Origin: Mycolicibacterium flavescens
GTDB taxonomy: Bacteria > Actinomycetota > Actinomycetes > Mycobacteriales > Mycobacteriaceae
Assembly: GCF_001722335.1 (NCBI RefSeq)
Contig: NZ_MIHA01000018.1
Location: 1 to 64,000 of the forward strand
DNA: 64,000 bases
Direction: 5' to 3'
Of this stretch, positions 50,405 through 58,842 are shown in pieces (the first letter of the stretch is position 1; every line of letters begins with the position of its first letter). Below the pieces are notes generated by a model that was given only the letters and a program-made list of their open reading frames with translations, had not been told where the DNA came from and searched no databases. Both the position numbers and the translations under genes were made by a program.

Positions 50405-51414
50405 CCCAATCCAGCGTGCTCAACCCCGACCGGCTGAGGCCGCACTGGCTGCCGACCGGGTGGTTCCAGGTCGGATGGTCGACAGATTTCCCGGCGGAGG
50501 GTGTGCGGCCGCTGCGCTATTTAGGCGGTGAGCAGGTCGCTTACCGCGACACCAGCGGGACGTTACACATCCTCGATGCACACTGCCGGCATCTCGGCGG
50601 GCACCTGGGCTACGGCGGCCACGTACAGGACGACTGCGTCGTGTGTCCGTTTCACGGGTGGCACTGGAGCCCCGAGGGCCGCAACACCCACATTCCGTAC
50701 CAACCCGACCGGCCGAACCGCGCACGTCGCCTGCGGGTCTGGCCGGTGCGCGAACAGTCCGGCATGGTGTACATGTGGCACGACGTCGACGGTCGCGAGC
50801 CGGACTGGGAACCGCCCGACATCTTCACCGACACCGCGTCCCACACCGCGGCCCTGCAGTATCACGCGCCGAGCCAGGTCAAATTCGACGCGCTCACGCT
50901 GCACCCGCAGCTCGTCAGCGAGAATGCCGCCGACCCGATCCATTTCCGCTACGTGCACGGCGCGCGAAGTCATCCTGTGTTTCTGCGCCGCTGGCAGGAC
51001 GAGGCGCACTGGTTCAGTCAGATCGGGTTCGGGAGCCGCTGGCGGCCAATGGAACCCGACAGTCACGACGGGGACACGCTGTCGATCCTCGTTGCGGGGG
51101 TCGGTCTGAACTACACGTCGCTGTCGGGCTCGATGAACACGTTGATCCTGCTGTCGACCACACCGATCGAGGCCGGCACGAGCGACATGTTCCAGACGGT
51201 GTGGCTCGAGAAGCTGCCCGGCGACACCCCTGATGTGCTCGAGTCGCGGCTGGATCAGGCCATCTCGCAGCTGCCGAACGACATCGCGATCTGGAGCCAC
51301 CAGCGGTTCGAGGATCCGCCTGCGCTGGCAACCGTCGAGGGGCAGGCCTTCACAGACTTCCGCCGCTGGGCGCGGGCGTTCTATCCTGAGGTCGCGGACG
51401 AGTTCCGGCTGTGA
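50401..51414 (+). CDS. Rieske non-heme iron oxygenase (KshA-like), 337 aa
   Basis: This oxygenase component adds hydroxyl groups to a substrate with electrons from a separate reductase. The Rieske [2Fe-2S] ligands are Cys62-x-His64 and Cys82-x-x-His85 (HCRHLGGHLGYGG; CPFHGW). The mononuclear iron is held by His181 and His186 with the bridging Asp178 (ENAADPIHFRYVHGA), as in 3-ketosteroid-9-alpha-hydroxylase (KshA). No reductase gene is adjacent. ATG 50401 overlaps the TetR stop. The 3' end overlaps the convergent TetR by 34 bp. Confidence 0.92.
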   Translation: MTQSSVLNPDRLRPHWLPTGWFQVGWSTDFPAEGVRPLRYLGGEQVAYRDTSGTLHILDAHCRHLGGHLGYGGHVQDDCVVCPFHGWHWSPEGRNTHIPYQPDRPNRARRLRVWPVREQSGMVYMWHDVDGREPDWEPPDIFTDTASHTAALQYHAPSQVKFDALTLHPQLVSENAADPIHFRYVHGARSHPVFLRRWQDEAHWFSQIGFGSRWRPMEPDSHDGDTLSILVAGVGLNYTSLSGSMNTLILLSTTPIEAGTSDMFQTVWLEKLPGDTPDVLESRLDQAISQLPNDIAIWSHQRFEDPPALATVEGQAFTDFRRWARAFYPEVADEFRL

Positions 51415-51929
51415 GCGCGCAGCCCTTCGAGCAGCCGGTCGAGTCCGAAGAGAAAAGTCGCGACGGACCGCTGGGTCCTCTGGCGAGAGCCGAGCCAGTA
51501 GATGTCGAGCGCCCCGTACGCACGACCGGCATCCCGCCGATTCAGGCCTGCGGTCCGCAATTGGTCCATCGTCCATTGTTGCCGGACGCGGGCAGCATTG
51601 CTGCTGTCGCCGTGGTGCGCGATCAAGCGGTCTAATCCGGGGTAGGCGTCGAGCGTCTTGGTGAGGGAATGCACGTGAGCACGGATCCGCCGCCAGGGAT
51701 CCGGTTCGGTCGCCTCATCGGGCATCTCGACGTGCTCCATCACCTCGTCGATCATCAGCGCCACCAAGTCGGCCTGTCCAGCGACGTGGCGGTACAGAGC
51801 TCCCGGGGTGACCGACAGTTCACCGGCCAGCGTGCGCATGCTGGGCGGTTCGCCGGCAGCCTTGGTCAAGCTGAGCGCGGCGGAAACGATGCGATCGCGG
51901 GTCAGAGGCGCTGTCGCAGGGGCGGCCAT
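51381..51929 (-). CDS. TetR family regulator, 182 aa
   Basis: It has an N-terminal HTH (RDRIVSAALSLTKAAGEPPS... LSVTPGALYRHVAGQADLVAL, residues about 10-58) and a TetR_C-type ligand domain with HGDSSNAARVRQQW. ATG 51929 is chosen; a GTG at 51959 would run into the repeat region. It is divergent from the APH-type kinase gene, and the three 15-bp repeats between the two genes are likely its operator. It would regulate the 52016-58780 operon. Confidence 0.85.
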   Translation of the reverse strand: MAAPATAPLTRDRIVSAALSLTKAAGEPPSMRTLAGELSVTPGALYRHVAGQADLVALMIDEVMEHVEMPDEATEPDPWRRIRAHVHSLTKTLDAYPGLDRLIAHHGDSSNAARVRQQWTMDQLRTAGLNRRDAGRAYGALDIYWLGSRQRTQRSVATFLFGLDRLLEGLRAHSRNSSATSG

Positions 51930-51944
51930 GTTCCCCAGTATGGG

Positions 51945-52003
51945 GTATACGGCGTTCACTCGACGTGGTATACACCGTTTACCAGGAAGTGAACACCGTT
52001 TAC
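51945..52003. repeat. three 15-bp repeats, probable TetR operators
   Basis: Copies begin at 51945, 51968 and 51989 (spaced 23 and 21 bp, about two helical turns). They read GTATACGGCGTTCAC, GTATACACCGTTTAC and GTGAACACCGTTTAC, so each has GTATAC-like and GTTTAC-like half-sites. They fill the gap between the divergent TetR gene (start 51929) and the kinase gene (start 52016). Confidence 0.6.
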
Positions 52004-52015
52004 AGAAGGGTCAGC

Positions 52016-53422
52016 GTGGCAGCTCGAATACAGGCACCCGCCGGAACTCCCGGTAATGACGCGTTGTTGTCCCGCAGTGATGACGCCGACTTCGAAGCGT
52101 TCCTGCATGAATGGATGCGTGAAACGCTGGGTGCCGACGAAGTTTCGGTCCAGCCGATCGTCGCGGGCACCCGCTCCAGTTGGAGCGTGGACGTCACTCG
52201 TGGCGATGATCTCGTTCCGGTGATCGTGCGTCGAACTCGCGACACTCTCCAGGTCTACGGAGACGAGTCGAGGGAGACGCAGATCTACCGCGCGTTGGCG
52301 CACACACCCGTTCCCGTCCCAGACATCTATGCCGTCGACACCGAGCGCGGGCTTGTTGCCGCGCAGCGTGTTGCCGGAACTGATGACCTGAGTGGACTGG
52401 ACCCCGCAACACGGGAGGCGGTCTCCGACGAGTTGATGCGGCACATCGCCGCGCTTCACGCGCTTGATCCCACCGCCCTCGAGCTACCACCGATGCCGGT
52501 GCCCACCACGGCGCAGGAACATGCCACTCTCGATCTGGACCACTGGTTGCGCTTTCACGCGGCGAATGCGCCCGCGAACCCGGTCGTCACTTTTGCCGGG
52601 GAGTGGCTGCGGCGCAACGCTCCGAATGACGTCGACCGGACTGTCCTGGTGCAGGGCGATACGGGTCCCGGCAACTTCGTCCAGCATGAAGGCCGGGTGA
52701 CGGCCGTCGTCGACTGGGAGCTTTCGCACCTGGGCGACCCGTATGAGGATCTCGGTTGGGTAGTCGCTCGCGCTCTGCTGTTTCCGTTCGGGAATCTGAC
52801 TCGCCGCTTCGAAGTCTATTCCGAAGCGAGTGGGCTTCCCTTCGACCGCGCGCGCATCTGGCACGGTGCAGTGAGTGCCATGCTGAAAATACTGATCGCC
52901 GGCGATGTTGTACGCGCCCGTGGGCATGACGACCCGCAATACCCGATCATGGTCAGCGGGCCCGCTTTTCACGGTCGTCTGGTCATCGACGCTCTCCGCG
53001 AACTTGCCGGCGTCGAGCAAGGACCAGTCTCGCTGGAACCTCAGCCCGACACGGGTTCCGAGCGTGAGGGTTCGCTCGCATTCATCCGCACGACGTTGCG
53101 CGAGCGGCTCTTGCCGTCGCTGTCGGATCCGTACCAGATCGCTCAGGCCAAGGCAGCCCTGCGCACCGTCCGTCACCTGCAACAGGGGGAGCGCTATGAC
53201 GCCGCCATCGAAGACCAAGAGCGACGAGATCTGGCATCACTGCTCGGCGAGGACATGTCGGTCGCTGCCGACGGCAGAAAGGAACTGTGCGAACGCATCC
53301 GTGCCGACACCGTCGATACCAATACGGTGTTGAGCTACTTGGGACGACATGTGCAGCGTGAAACCGTCCGGATGGCCGAGTTACTGGGCCCCATGGCGAC
53401 CACACCACTGCCGAGATTCTAG
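52016..53422 (+). CDS. APH-type phosphotransferase family protein, 468 aa
   Basis: The protein has the aminoglycoside phosphotransferase/choline kinase fold found in ACAD10/11-type kinases. The catalytic-loop motif is VQGDTGPGNFV (Asp215; the usual HGD reads QGD) and the DFG-like motif is VVDWELSHLGDPYEDLGW (Asp233). An extra C-terminal helical region of about 110 residues has no clear match. GTG 52016 follows an AGAAGGG ribosome binding site; a frame open from 51965 runs through the operators. It leads an operon with 53430-58780. The natural substrate is probably a hydroxyacyl-CoA, not an antibiotic. Confidence 0.82.
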   Translation: MAARIQAPAGTPGNDALLSRSDDADFEAFLHEWMRETLGADEVSVQPIVAGTRSSWSVDVTRGDDLVPVIVRRTRDTLQVYGDESRETQIYRALAHTPVPVPDIYAVDTERGLVAAQRVAGTDDLSGLDPATREAVSDELMRHIAALHALDPTALELPPMPVPTTAQEHATLDLDHWLRFHAANAPANPVVTFAGEWLRRNAPNDVDRTVLVQGDTGPGNFVQHEGRVTAVVDWELSHLGDPYEDLGWVVARALLFPFGNLTRRFEVYSEASGLPFDRARIWHGAVSAMLKILIAGDVVRARGHDDPQYPIMVSGPAFHGRLVIDALRELAGVEQGPVSLEPQPDTGSEREGSLAFIRTTLRERLLPSLSDPYQIAQAKAALRTVRHLQQGERYDAAIEDQERRDLASLLGEDMSVAADGRKELCERIRADTVDTNTVLSYLGRHVQRETVRMAELLGPMATTPLPRF

Positions 53423-53429
53423 GAAGCGC

Positions 53430-54392
53430 ATGTCTGACTACAACTTGTCTACCGAAGACGACACATTGCACACGCCGCCGGAGGGTGCGGACACCTGGTG
53501 GACCGAGACATTCTGGTTCACCTTCGCCGTCCCGGAATGCAAACTGTTCGGCAACTTCTATCTCTACTTTCGTCCGCTGCTCAACAGCATCGGCGGGGGC
53601 GTGACGTTGTTCGACGACACGGGTACGACGCCGTGGGAAACGCCCTTTTACTCGATGCAGCATCACTTACCGATCCCCGCTGGCCTCGACATGCGGGACG
53701 CACGGTTGCCCGGTGGGCTATTTGTCCGGCAGCGAGAACCCAACAAATCCTTTGCTTTCGGCATTTCGAACGACGAAATCGATGTCGATTTGCAGTTCGA
53801 TGCGATCGCGCCGGCGCTGGTCACCGCGCCCAAGCCGCGGCCTCCTTTCACGGGTGCCTACCACGTCGATCAGGCGGGCCGGGTGACCGGAACAATCACC
53901 CTACGAGCGCAGCCGATGGAAGTGAACTGCATCCTGATGCGCGACCGTAGTTGGGGAAGGAGGTCGGACCTGCGCGGGGTGAAGGCTGGTTACGACTACG
54001 CCTTCCCGAGCGTCGACGACGGGTTCCTCGGCCTGTCTCTGGACCGGGGTGAGGACCGCGTGGTGATGGGATTCATCTGGCGGGACGGCGTATGGAGTAA
54101 GGCAGTCAGCGGCGAACGACGCGTACACCGCAAGGACAACGGCATGCCCGCGGCGATCGACATCGAGGTCATCGACGAGCTGGGACGCTCAGCCGTCGCG
54201 CATGGTGAGGTTGTCTCGCAGTTCACCAATCTCGTGTACCCGTCGATGCTGGTCCACCAGAGTCTGGTGGAGTGGAGCTATGCGGGTGCCACGGTGTACG
54301 CGGAAGACCAAGATGTTTGGGATCCTGCGCAGTGGAGGGCGTTTCGCCGTGAAGGCGTCCTGCCAAGCGCGCCGAGAAAGGAAAACCGATGA
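53430..54392 (+). CDS. CrtC-like (DUF7064-type) lipocalin-fold protein, 320 aa
   Basis: The protein has the two-barrel pattern of CrtC-like/DUF7064 proteins: an N-terminal domain with TFWFTFAVPECKLFGNFYLY and a second half with LMRDRSWGRRSDLRG. It has no signal peptide or membrane helix. It is weakly similar in layout to the protein at 32240. ATG 53430 follows an AGGAAG ribosome binding site and the stop overlaps the LLM oxidoreductase (ATGA). A role in binding or hydrating a hydrophobic intermediate is inferred. Confidence 0.6.
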   Translation: MSDYNLSTEDDTLHTPPEGADTWWTETFWFTFAVPECKLFGNFYLYFRPLLNSIGGGVTLFDDTGTTPWETPFYSMQHHLPIPAGLDMRDARLPGGLFVRQREPNKSFAFGISNDEIDVDLQFDAIAPALVTAPKPRPPFTGAYHVDQAGRVTGTITLRAQPMEVNCILMRDRSWGRRSDLRGVKAGYDYAFPSVDDGFLGLSLDRGEDRVVMGFIWRDGVWSKAVSGERRVHRKDNGMPAAIDIEVIDELGRSAVAHGEVVSQFTNLVYPSMLVHQSLVEWSYAGATVYAEDQDVWDPAQWRAFRREGVLPSAPRKENR

Positions 54393-55360
54393 AGGTTGGC
54401 GTCTACTTCGATCTGCGTAATCCGCCGCAGTGGCGGCAGGATCCGTCGCGGCTCTACGGATTCACGATCGAAGCGTGTCAGGAGGCCGAACGGCTGGGCG
54501 CCAGTTCGGTGTGGTTCTCCGAGCACCACCTCTTCGACGACGACTATCTCGCCCAACCCCTGACTTTCGCGGCCGCGGTGGCGGCCCGAACCTCCCGGGT
54601 TCGGCTCGGCACCGCGATCGTCATCGCGCCTCTGCACCATCCGGCCGAACTGGCCGAGCAGTGCGCGGCGGTGGACCTGATCTCCGGCGGACGGCTCGAC
54701 CTCGGCATCGGCACCGGCTACCGCGTGCCGGAGTTCGAGTTGTTCGACGCATCAATTGAGGCCCGCTACGCCCAGACCGACGGCACGGCCCGCCGACTGC
54801 GCGAACTGTGGGGCAAGGATGGTGTGCGGCCCGGACCGGTACAGGACCCGATGCCGATCTGGATGGGCTATCAGGGACCGCAGGGTGCCCGCCGGGCCGG
54901 ACTGCTCGGCGAGGGGTTGCTCTCAGTTGACGCGTCGCTGTGGGAGCCGTACCGGGACGGCCTCGCCGAGGCCGGACATCCCGTCGAACGTGGTGTGATG
55001 TCGGGCGGCATCCAAGGCTGGGCCACCGACGATCCGGAACTTGACTGGCCGGTGGTGTCCAAACACCTGGAATATCAACTCAACTCGTATCGTCGCCATA
55101 TGGTCGAGGGCACCGGCAGGCCGCCGCCGAGACCGGTCGACCTCGACCGCATCGTCAACGCCGGCAGCATGGCGCCGTTGAAGGACTTCGCGTACGGCAC
55201 CCCGGAGCACCTGGCAGAAACGATCAAGTCCGGTACCGCGGGCGCGCCGGTGGACACCGTGTTCTTGTGGGCATCCATCGGAGGCATGAGCGAGGACGTC
55301 ACCATGCGCAACATCGAAACCATCTGCACCCGGCTCGCGCCGCTGTTGGCGGACGCGTGA
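54389..55360 (+). CDS. LLM class flavin-dependent oxidoreductase, 323 aa
   Basis: This luciferase-like monooxygenase or F420-dependent enzyme starts MKVGVYFDLRNPPQW. It has SVWFSEHHLFDDDYLAQPLT near residues 37-55, the flavin-binding barrel strands, and SGGRLDLGIGTGYRVPEFEL near residue 101, a bacterial luciferase-family signature. Whether it uses FMN or F420 is not clear from sequence. It overlaps its neighbours by 4 bp on both sides (ATGA and GTGA), so it is part of a coupled operon. Confidence 0.85.
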   Translation: MKVGVYFDLRNPPQWRQDPSRLYGFTIEACQEAERLGASSVWFSEHHLFDDDYLAQPLTFAAAVAARTSRVRLGTAIVIAPLHHPAELAEQCAAVDLISGGRLDLGIGTGYRVPEFELFDASIEARYAQTDGTARRLRELWGKDGVRPGPVQDPMPIWMGYQGPQGARRAGLLGEGLLSVDASLWEPYRDGLAEAGHPVERGVMSGGIQGWATDDPELDWPVVSKHLEYQLNSYRRHMVEGTGRPPPRPVDLDRIVNAGSMAPLKDFAYGTPEHLAETIKSGTAGAPVDTVFLWASIGGMSEDVTMRNIETICTRLAPLLADA

Positions 55361-56196
55361 CCCGACGCGAGGCCGCCGACCCGTTCGGTGAGTGGGCCAC
55401 CAGCAAGGACGCACTGATCAGCTACCGCTACCTCGCATCGGCGCCCCGGCCGCTGGATCGCACGCACGCCGAGAATCAGCTACGCCTGCGCCGCGACCTG
55501 CGCACGCCGGGCGGCTCAATGCTGGCGGCGCCGTTGGCAATCGCGATGCTCGACGCCGCCGGCGTCAACGTCGACCCGGTCAACATTCTCGCCCTGACCC
55601 AGGTCAACATCACGATCGTCGACCCGGGAACCGACCTGGCGGCCGTTCACGTCGCGGGTCGGGTGTCCACCGAGGCCCGATCGCAGATCTTCACCGATGC
55701 GGTGTTCCACGACGATGCGCAGCGCACCATCGGCTTCGGTTCGGCGAACTGGTCGGTCATCTGCCCGACACCGGACGGCTTCGTCTACCCCGAACCGGGG
55801 AAGGGCGTCGACGACACCGGGGATCTCCCGCCACTGTGGCAGGCCTACACCGGCCGCCGGCGCGATGACGGGCTTCTCGAGATCCCTGATTTGCGACCGG
55901 AAATCGGCACCGAGCGCCTTCACCACGGACCGATGCTGGTGATCACCGAGGCGGCCGCGCTGGAGGCCGGTGCCGGCGCGTTGGGCAGCGACACGGTGTC
56001 GGTGGAGCAGTTGACGACGACGATCGTTGCGCCAGGCCGCACCGGACCGTTCGTCGCGGTGCCGGTGACGGTCGGGTCGAGCGGTGATGTGGCGGCCTGC
56101 CGCGTCGAACTGCGCGACGCCGGTCGCGACGACCGAGTCGTTGCTACCACGGTGCTGCGGATGCGACGTATCAAGCCTGTGTCAGCGAAGAACTAA
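55357..56196 (+). CDS. hotdog-fold-like protein, possible acyl-CoA thioesterase, 279 aa
   Basis: I am not certain of the family. The protein has one segment GGSMLAAPLAIAMLDAAG near residues 49-66 and an ITIVDPGTDLAAVHVAGRVS beta stretch like a hotdog domain. The second half (about 190-275) has another beta-rich unit (EQLTTTIVAPGRTGPFVAVP). A tandem hotdog thioesterase is the best guess, which would fit an acyl-CoA pathway. GTG 55357 overlaps the LLM stop (GTGA). Confidence 0.5.
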   Translation: MTRREAADPFGEWATSKDALISYRYLASAPRPLDRTHAENQLRLRRDLRTPGGSMLAAPLAIAMLDAAGVNVDPVNILALTQVNITIVDPGTDLAAVHVAGRVSTEARSQIFTDAVFHDDAQRTIGFGSANWSVICPTPDGFVYPEPGKGVDDTGDLPPLWQAYTGRRRDDGLLEIPDLRPEIGTERLHHGPMLVITEAAALEAGAGALGSDTVSVEQLTTTIVAPGRTGPFVAVPVTVGSSGDVAACRVELRDAGRDDRVVATTVLRMRRIKPVSAKN

Positions 56197-56209
56197 AGGA
56201 GCAGAACCT

Positions 56210-57418
56210 ATGTCCCTCATCCCCAACACGGTCGGCACCCTTCCCTACAAGATGGTCGACTTCGACCAGCATTCCTACGAGGCCACCGACTGCTTTACGC
56301 GCTTCATGCCGAAAGCCAAGATCGACACCGCCATCCGTCTCATCGACATGCCCAGCGGCCACAAGGCGCTGCTGGCGAACGAGCGGATCATCACGGCCTT
56401 CGAGAAGGAACACGATCTGGAAAAGGCCTACGTGCCAGGATCGTTGGCGGAGATGTTGCGTAAACGCGCATCGGGCGACGCGGCCGACGCCGAGCGCTTC
56501 TTCGAGCCGCTCCAGCCTGAGTACCTGGACCGCGAGGCTCGTCTTGTCCAGCTCGGTGAACAGCAGATCGAGAAGTCGATCATGTACCCGGGGGGTTGGG
56601 CGCTGCTGGCCGAGCCGTTCCTCGACGGTATCGATCCCCTGTACGACAACTTCACCGCCTTCAACCGGTGGGTCGACGAGGACTGGGGCTTCAATTATCG
56701 CGACACCATCTACGCCCCGGCGCTGATGTCGTTGCGGGACCTGGATCGTGCGGTCGCCGAACTCGACCGGGTGCTGGCCGCGGGCGCGAAGTTCATCTAC
56801 CTGGCCGCGGGGCCGGCGTACGGCCGCAGCCCGGGCGATCCCTATTTCGATCCGTTCTGGGCGCGCGTCAACGAGGCCAAGGCGATCATCTGCTTTCACA
56901 TCTCCGAGTTCCATTACCAGCAAGAGGTTGCGCCGCACTGGGGTTGGAAGATCGGACCGCCGTTCCAATTCTCGGCTTGGCAGTGGCAGAACTCGTACGG
57001 TGAGCGGCCGATCACCGATACGTTGTCGGCGCTCATCTTCGACAACCTCTTCGGTCGCTTCCCCGACATCCGGGTGGTGGTCAGCGAGTTCGGGGCATCG
57101 TGGATTCCGCATTTCATCAAGCACATGGACAAGAGCCGCGGTATGGCACGGCTAGGACCGTGGCTCGGCGGTCCGTTGACCGAGCGACCGAGCACGATTT
57201 TCAAGCGCCACGTCAAGGTGGTCCCGTACCCCGAGGATGACACGGTCGCCTTGGCCGACGCGCTCGGTGGGACAGAGGCGTTGGTGATGGGGTCCGACTG
57301 GCCGCACGCCGAGGGACTTCGGGAGCCCGCCGAGTTCTACGAGCGGGTCGAAAGCCTGGGCGACGAAACCCGTCGGCACTTCCTGCGGGACAACGGGATG
57401 TCGCTCTTCGCGACCTGA
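56210..57418 (+). CDS. amidohydrolase family (amidohydrolase 2) protein, 402 aa
   Basis: This TIM-barrel metal-dependent hydrolase or decarboxylase resembles amidohydrolase 2 enzymes. The first metal motif is VDFDQHSYE near residue 17 (D-x-H instead of the usual H-x-H). Further ligand candidates are His in CFHISEFHY near 228 and Asp in MGSDWPHAEG near 361. Enzymes of this group often cleave ring or carboxyl groups in catabolic pathways. AAAGGA precedes ATG 56210. It continues the 52016-58780 operon. Confidence 0.85.
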   Translation: MSLIPNTVGTLPYKMVDFDQHSYEATDCFTRFMPKAKIDTAIRLIDMPSGHKALLANERIITAFEKEHDLEKAYVPGSLAEMLRKRASGDAADAERFFEPLQPEYLDREARLVQLGEQQIEKSIMYPGGWALLAEPFLDGIDPLYDNFTAFNRWVDEDWGFNYRDTIYAPALMSLRDLDRAVAELDRVLAAGAKFIYLAAGPAYGRSPGDPYFDPFWARVNEAKAIICFHISEFHYQQEVAPHWGWKIGPPFQFSAWQWQNSYGERPITDTLSALIFDNLFGRFPDIRVVVSEFGASWIPHFIKHMDKSRGMARLGPWLGGPLTERPSTIFKRHVKVVPYPEDDTVALADALGGTEALVMGSDWPHAEGLREPAEFYERVESLGDETRRHFLRDNGMSLFAT

Positions 57419-57479
57419 TGGCCATGGGTCGGCGATACAGAAGTATTCGGTCGTGATGTGAATGGAGGAGCCGACACCA

Positions 57480-58229
57480 ATGGAGTCAAGGCTGGCAGGA
57501 AAAGTCGCACTCGTAACCGGTGCGGGCCAGGGCGTAGGCCGCGGGATCGCACTCGCGTTGGCGCGAAACGGCGCCCGCGTCGTGCTGGCAGGACGCACCA
57601 AGTCCAAATGCGACGACGTAGCCGCTGAGATCGTCGCCGAAGGTGGGACTGCGGCCGCGGTGCAGTGCGACGTCACCAACCGCGACGAGGTGACCCGCGC
57701 GGTCGAATACGCGGTCAACAACTACGGCGGACTGGACATCCAGGTGAACAACGCGCAGAGCGCGGTGCAGAAGCCGATCGTCGACACCACTGACGACGAT
57801 GTCGACTTGTGCTTCCGAAGCGGAGCGATGGCGACCCTGTACGGGATGCAGGCTGCCTATCCGCATCTCGTTGCGCGCTCAGGCGGTTCGATCGTCAATC
57901 TCGGCTCGAGCACCGCGATCGACGGCAACCGGATGTTCGGCCCGTATGCGATGGCGAAGGAGGCGATACGGGGGCTATCCCGAGTGGCCGCACGTGAATG
58001 GGGCGCGGACAACATCCGCGTGAACGTCGTCGTGCCCAACGCGATGTCCCCTGGTGCCGAACAGTTCCGCGAGCAGCACCCCGACAGGTTCGCGCGGCAG
58101 GTCGCCGCGATTCCACTGCGGCGCATGGGCGATCCGCACGACGACATCGGGCGTGCGGTGGCCTCGCTGGTATCCGATGACTGCTCCTACATCACGGGGC
58201 AGACGATCATGCTGACCGGTGGCGCCTGA
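57480..58229 (+). CDS. SDR family oxidoreductase, 249 aa
   Basis: A classical SDR with TGAGQGVGRG near residue 14, NNAQ (instead of NNAG) at 90-93, Ser143 in LGSSTAI, Tyr156 and Lys160 in FGPYAMAKEA, and a family ending with YITGQTIMLTGG. The NNAQ change is unusual but the catalytic set is present. ATG 57480 is preceded by a GGAGG 11 nt upstream; ATG 57462 is in frame but lacks a ribosome binding site. It is separated from the amidohydrolase by 61 bp and overlaps the next gene by one base. Confidence 0.86.
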   Translation: MESRLAGKVALVTGAGQGVGRGIALALARNGARVVLAGRTKSKCDDVAAEIVAEGGTAAAVQCDVTNRDEVTRAVEYAVNNYGGLDIQVNNAQSAVQKPIVDTTDDDVDLCFRSGAMATLYGMQAAYPHLVARSGGSIVNLGSSTAIDGNRMFGPYAMAKEAIRGLSRVAAREWGADNIRVNVVVPNAMSPGAEQFREQHPDRFARQVAAIPLRRMGDPHDDIGRAVASLVSDDCSYITGQTIMLTGGA

Positions 58230-58780
58230 TGCCCGGCAGCATCGAGGACCGGCTCCGCCGTATCGAGGACACCCTGGCGATCCAGCAACTGCCGATCCGC
58301 TATGCGATGGCCGTCGATGAACGCGATCTCGACGCATGGGTAGACCTGTTCATCCCCGATGTCCAGGTCGGGCGGGGCCTCACCGGTCGAGCCGCCTTGC
58401 GTGAGGCGATCGCGTCGATGACCCGGCAGTTCTACCGGTCGATCCACCAGATCGTCGGTCATCGAATCGACCTCGTCGACGCCGAGAATGCCACCGGCAG
58501 CGTGTACTGCCGCACCGAGCACGAAGTGGGAGACGAGTGGATCGTCATGGCGATCCGCTACGACGACACGTATCGCAAAGTCGACGGGCAGTGGTACTTC
58601 ACCCGCCGCAAGGAGCGGCACTGGTATGCCGCGGATGTGACGCAGCGTCCGCAGGCGGTCGACTTCGAGGGGTGGGCGGTCGCTGGGCGGCCTAACTTAC
58701 CGAAGTCGCAGGCGTGGAACGACTTCTGGGCTTCTGGTGACGCCACATCGGTGACCTCCTCTCCGGTCGACCGCGAATAG
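58229..58780 (+). CDS. SnoaL/NTF2-like family protein, 183 aa
   Basis: A nuclear transport factor 2-like cone-fold protein of the SnoaL group: EDTLAIQQLPIRYAMAVDER near residues 13-32, LDAWVDLFIPDVQVG and HQIVGHRIDL. Members are cyclases, hydratases or dehydratases acting on small hydrophobic substrates; here it closes the operon of the SDR. The ATG overlaps the SDR stop (TGATG). The C-terminal 25 residues look disordered. Confidence 0.8.
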   Translation: MPGSIEDRLRRIEDTLAIQQLPIRYAMAVDERDLDAWVDLFIPDVQVGRGLTGRAALREAIASMTRQFYRSIHQIVGHRIDLVDAENATGSVYCRTEHEVGDEWIVMAIRYDDTYRKVDGQWYFTRRKERHWYAADVTQRPQAVDFEGWAVAGRPNLPKSQAWNDFWASGDATSVTSSPVDRE

Positions 58781-58842
58781 GAGGTGGGGTGACGGAGGGC
58801 CACATCTTCCATTCCTTCAGAATCGCTCGCCTTTGCTGCGGG

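Noticed and set aside
51972..52003. KstR operator upstream of the kinase at 52016
   Set aside because: The AAC and GTT half-sites are three bases apart instead of two, so it does not fit the consensus; the repeats look like a different TetR site.
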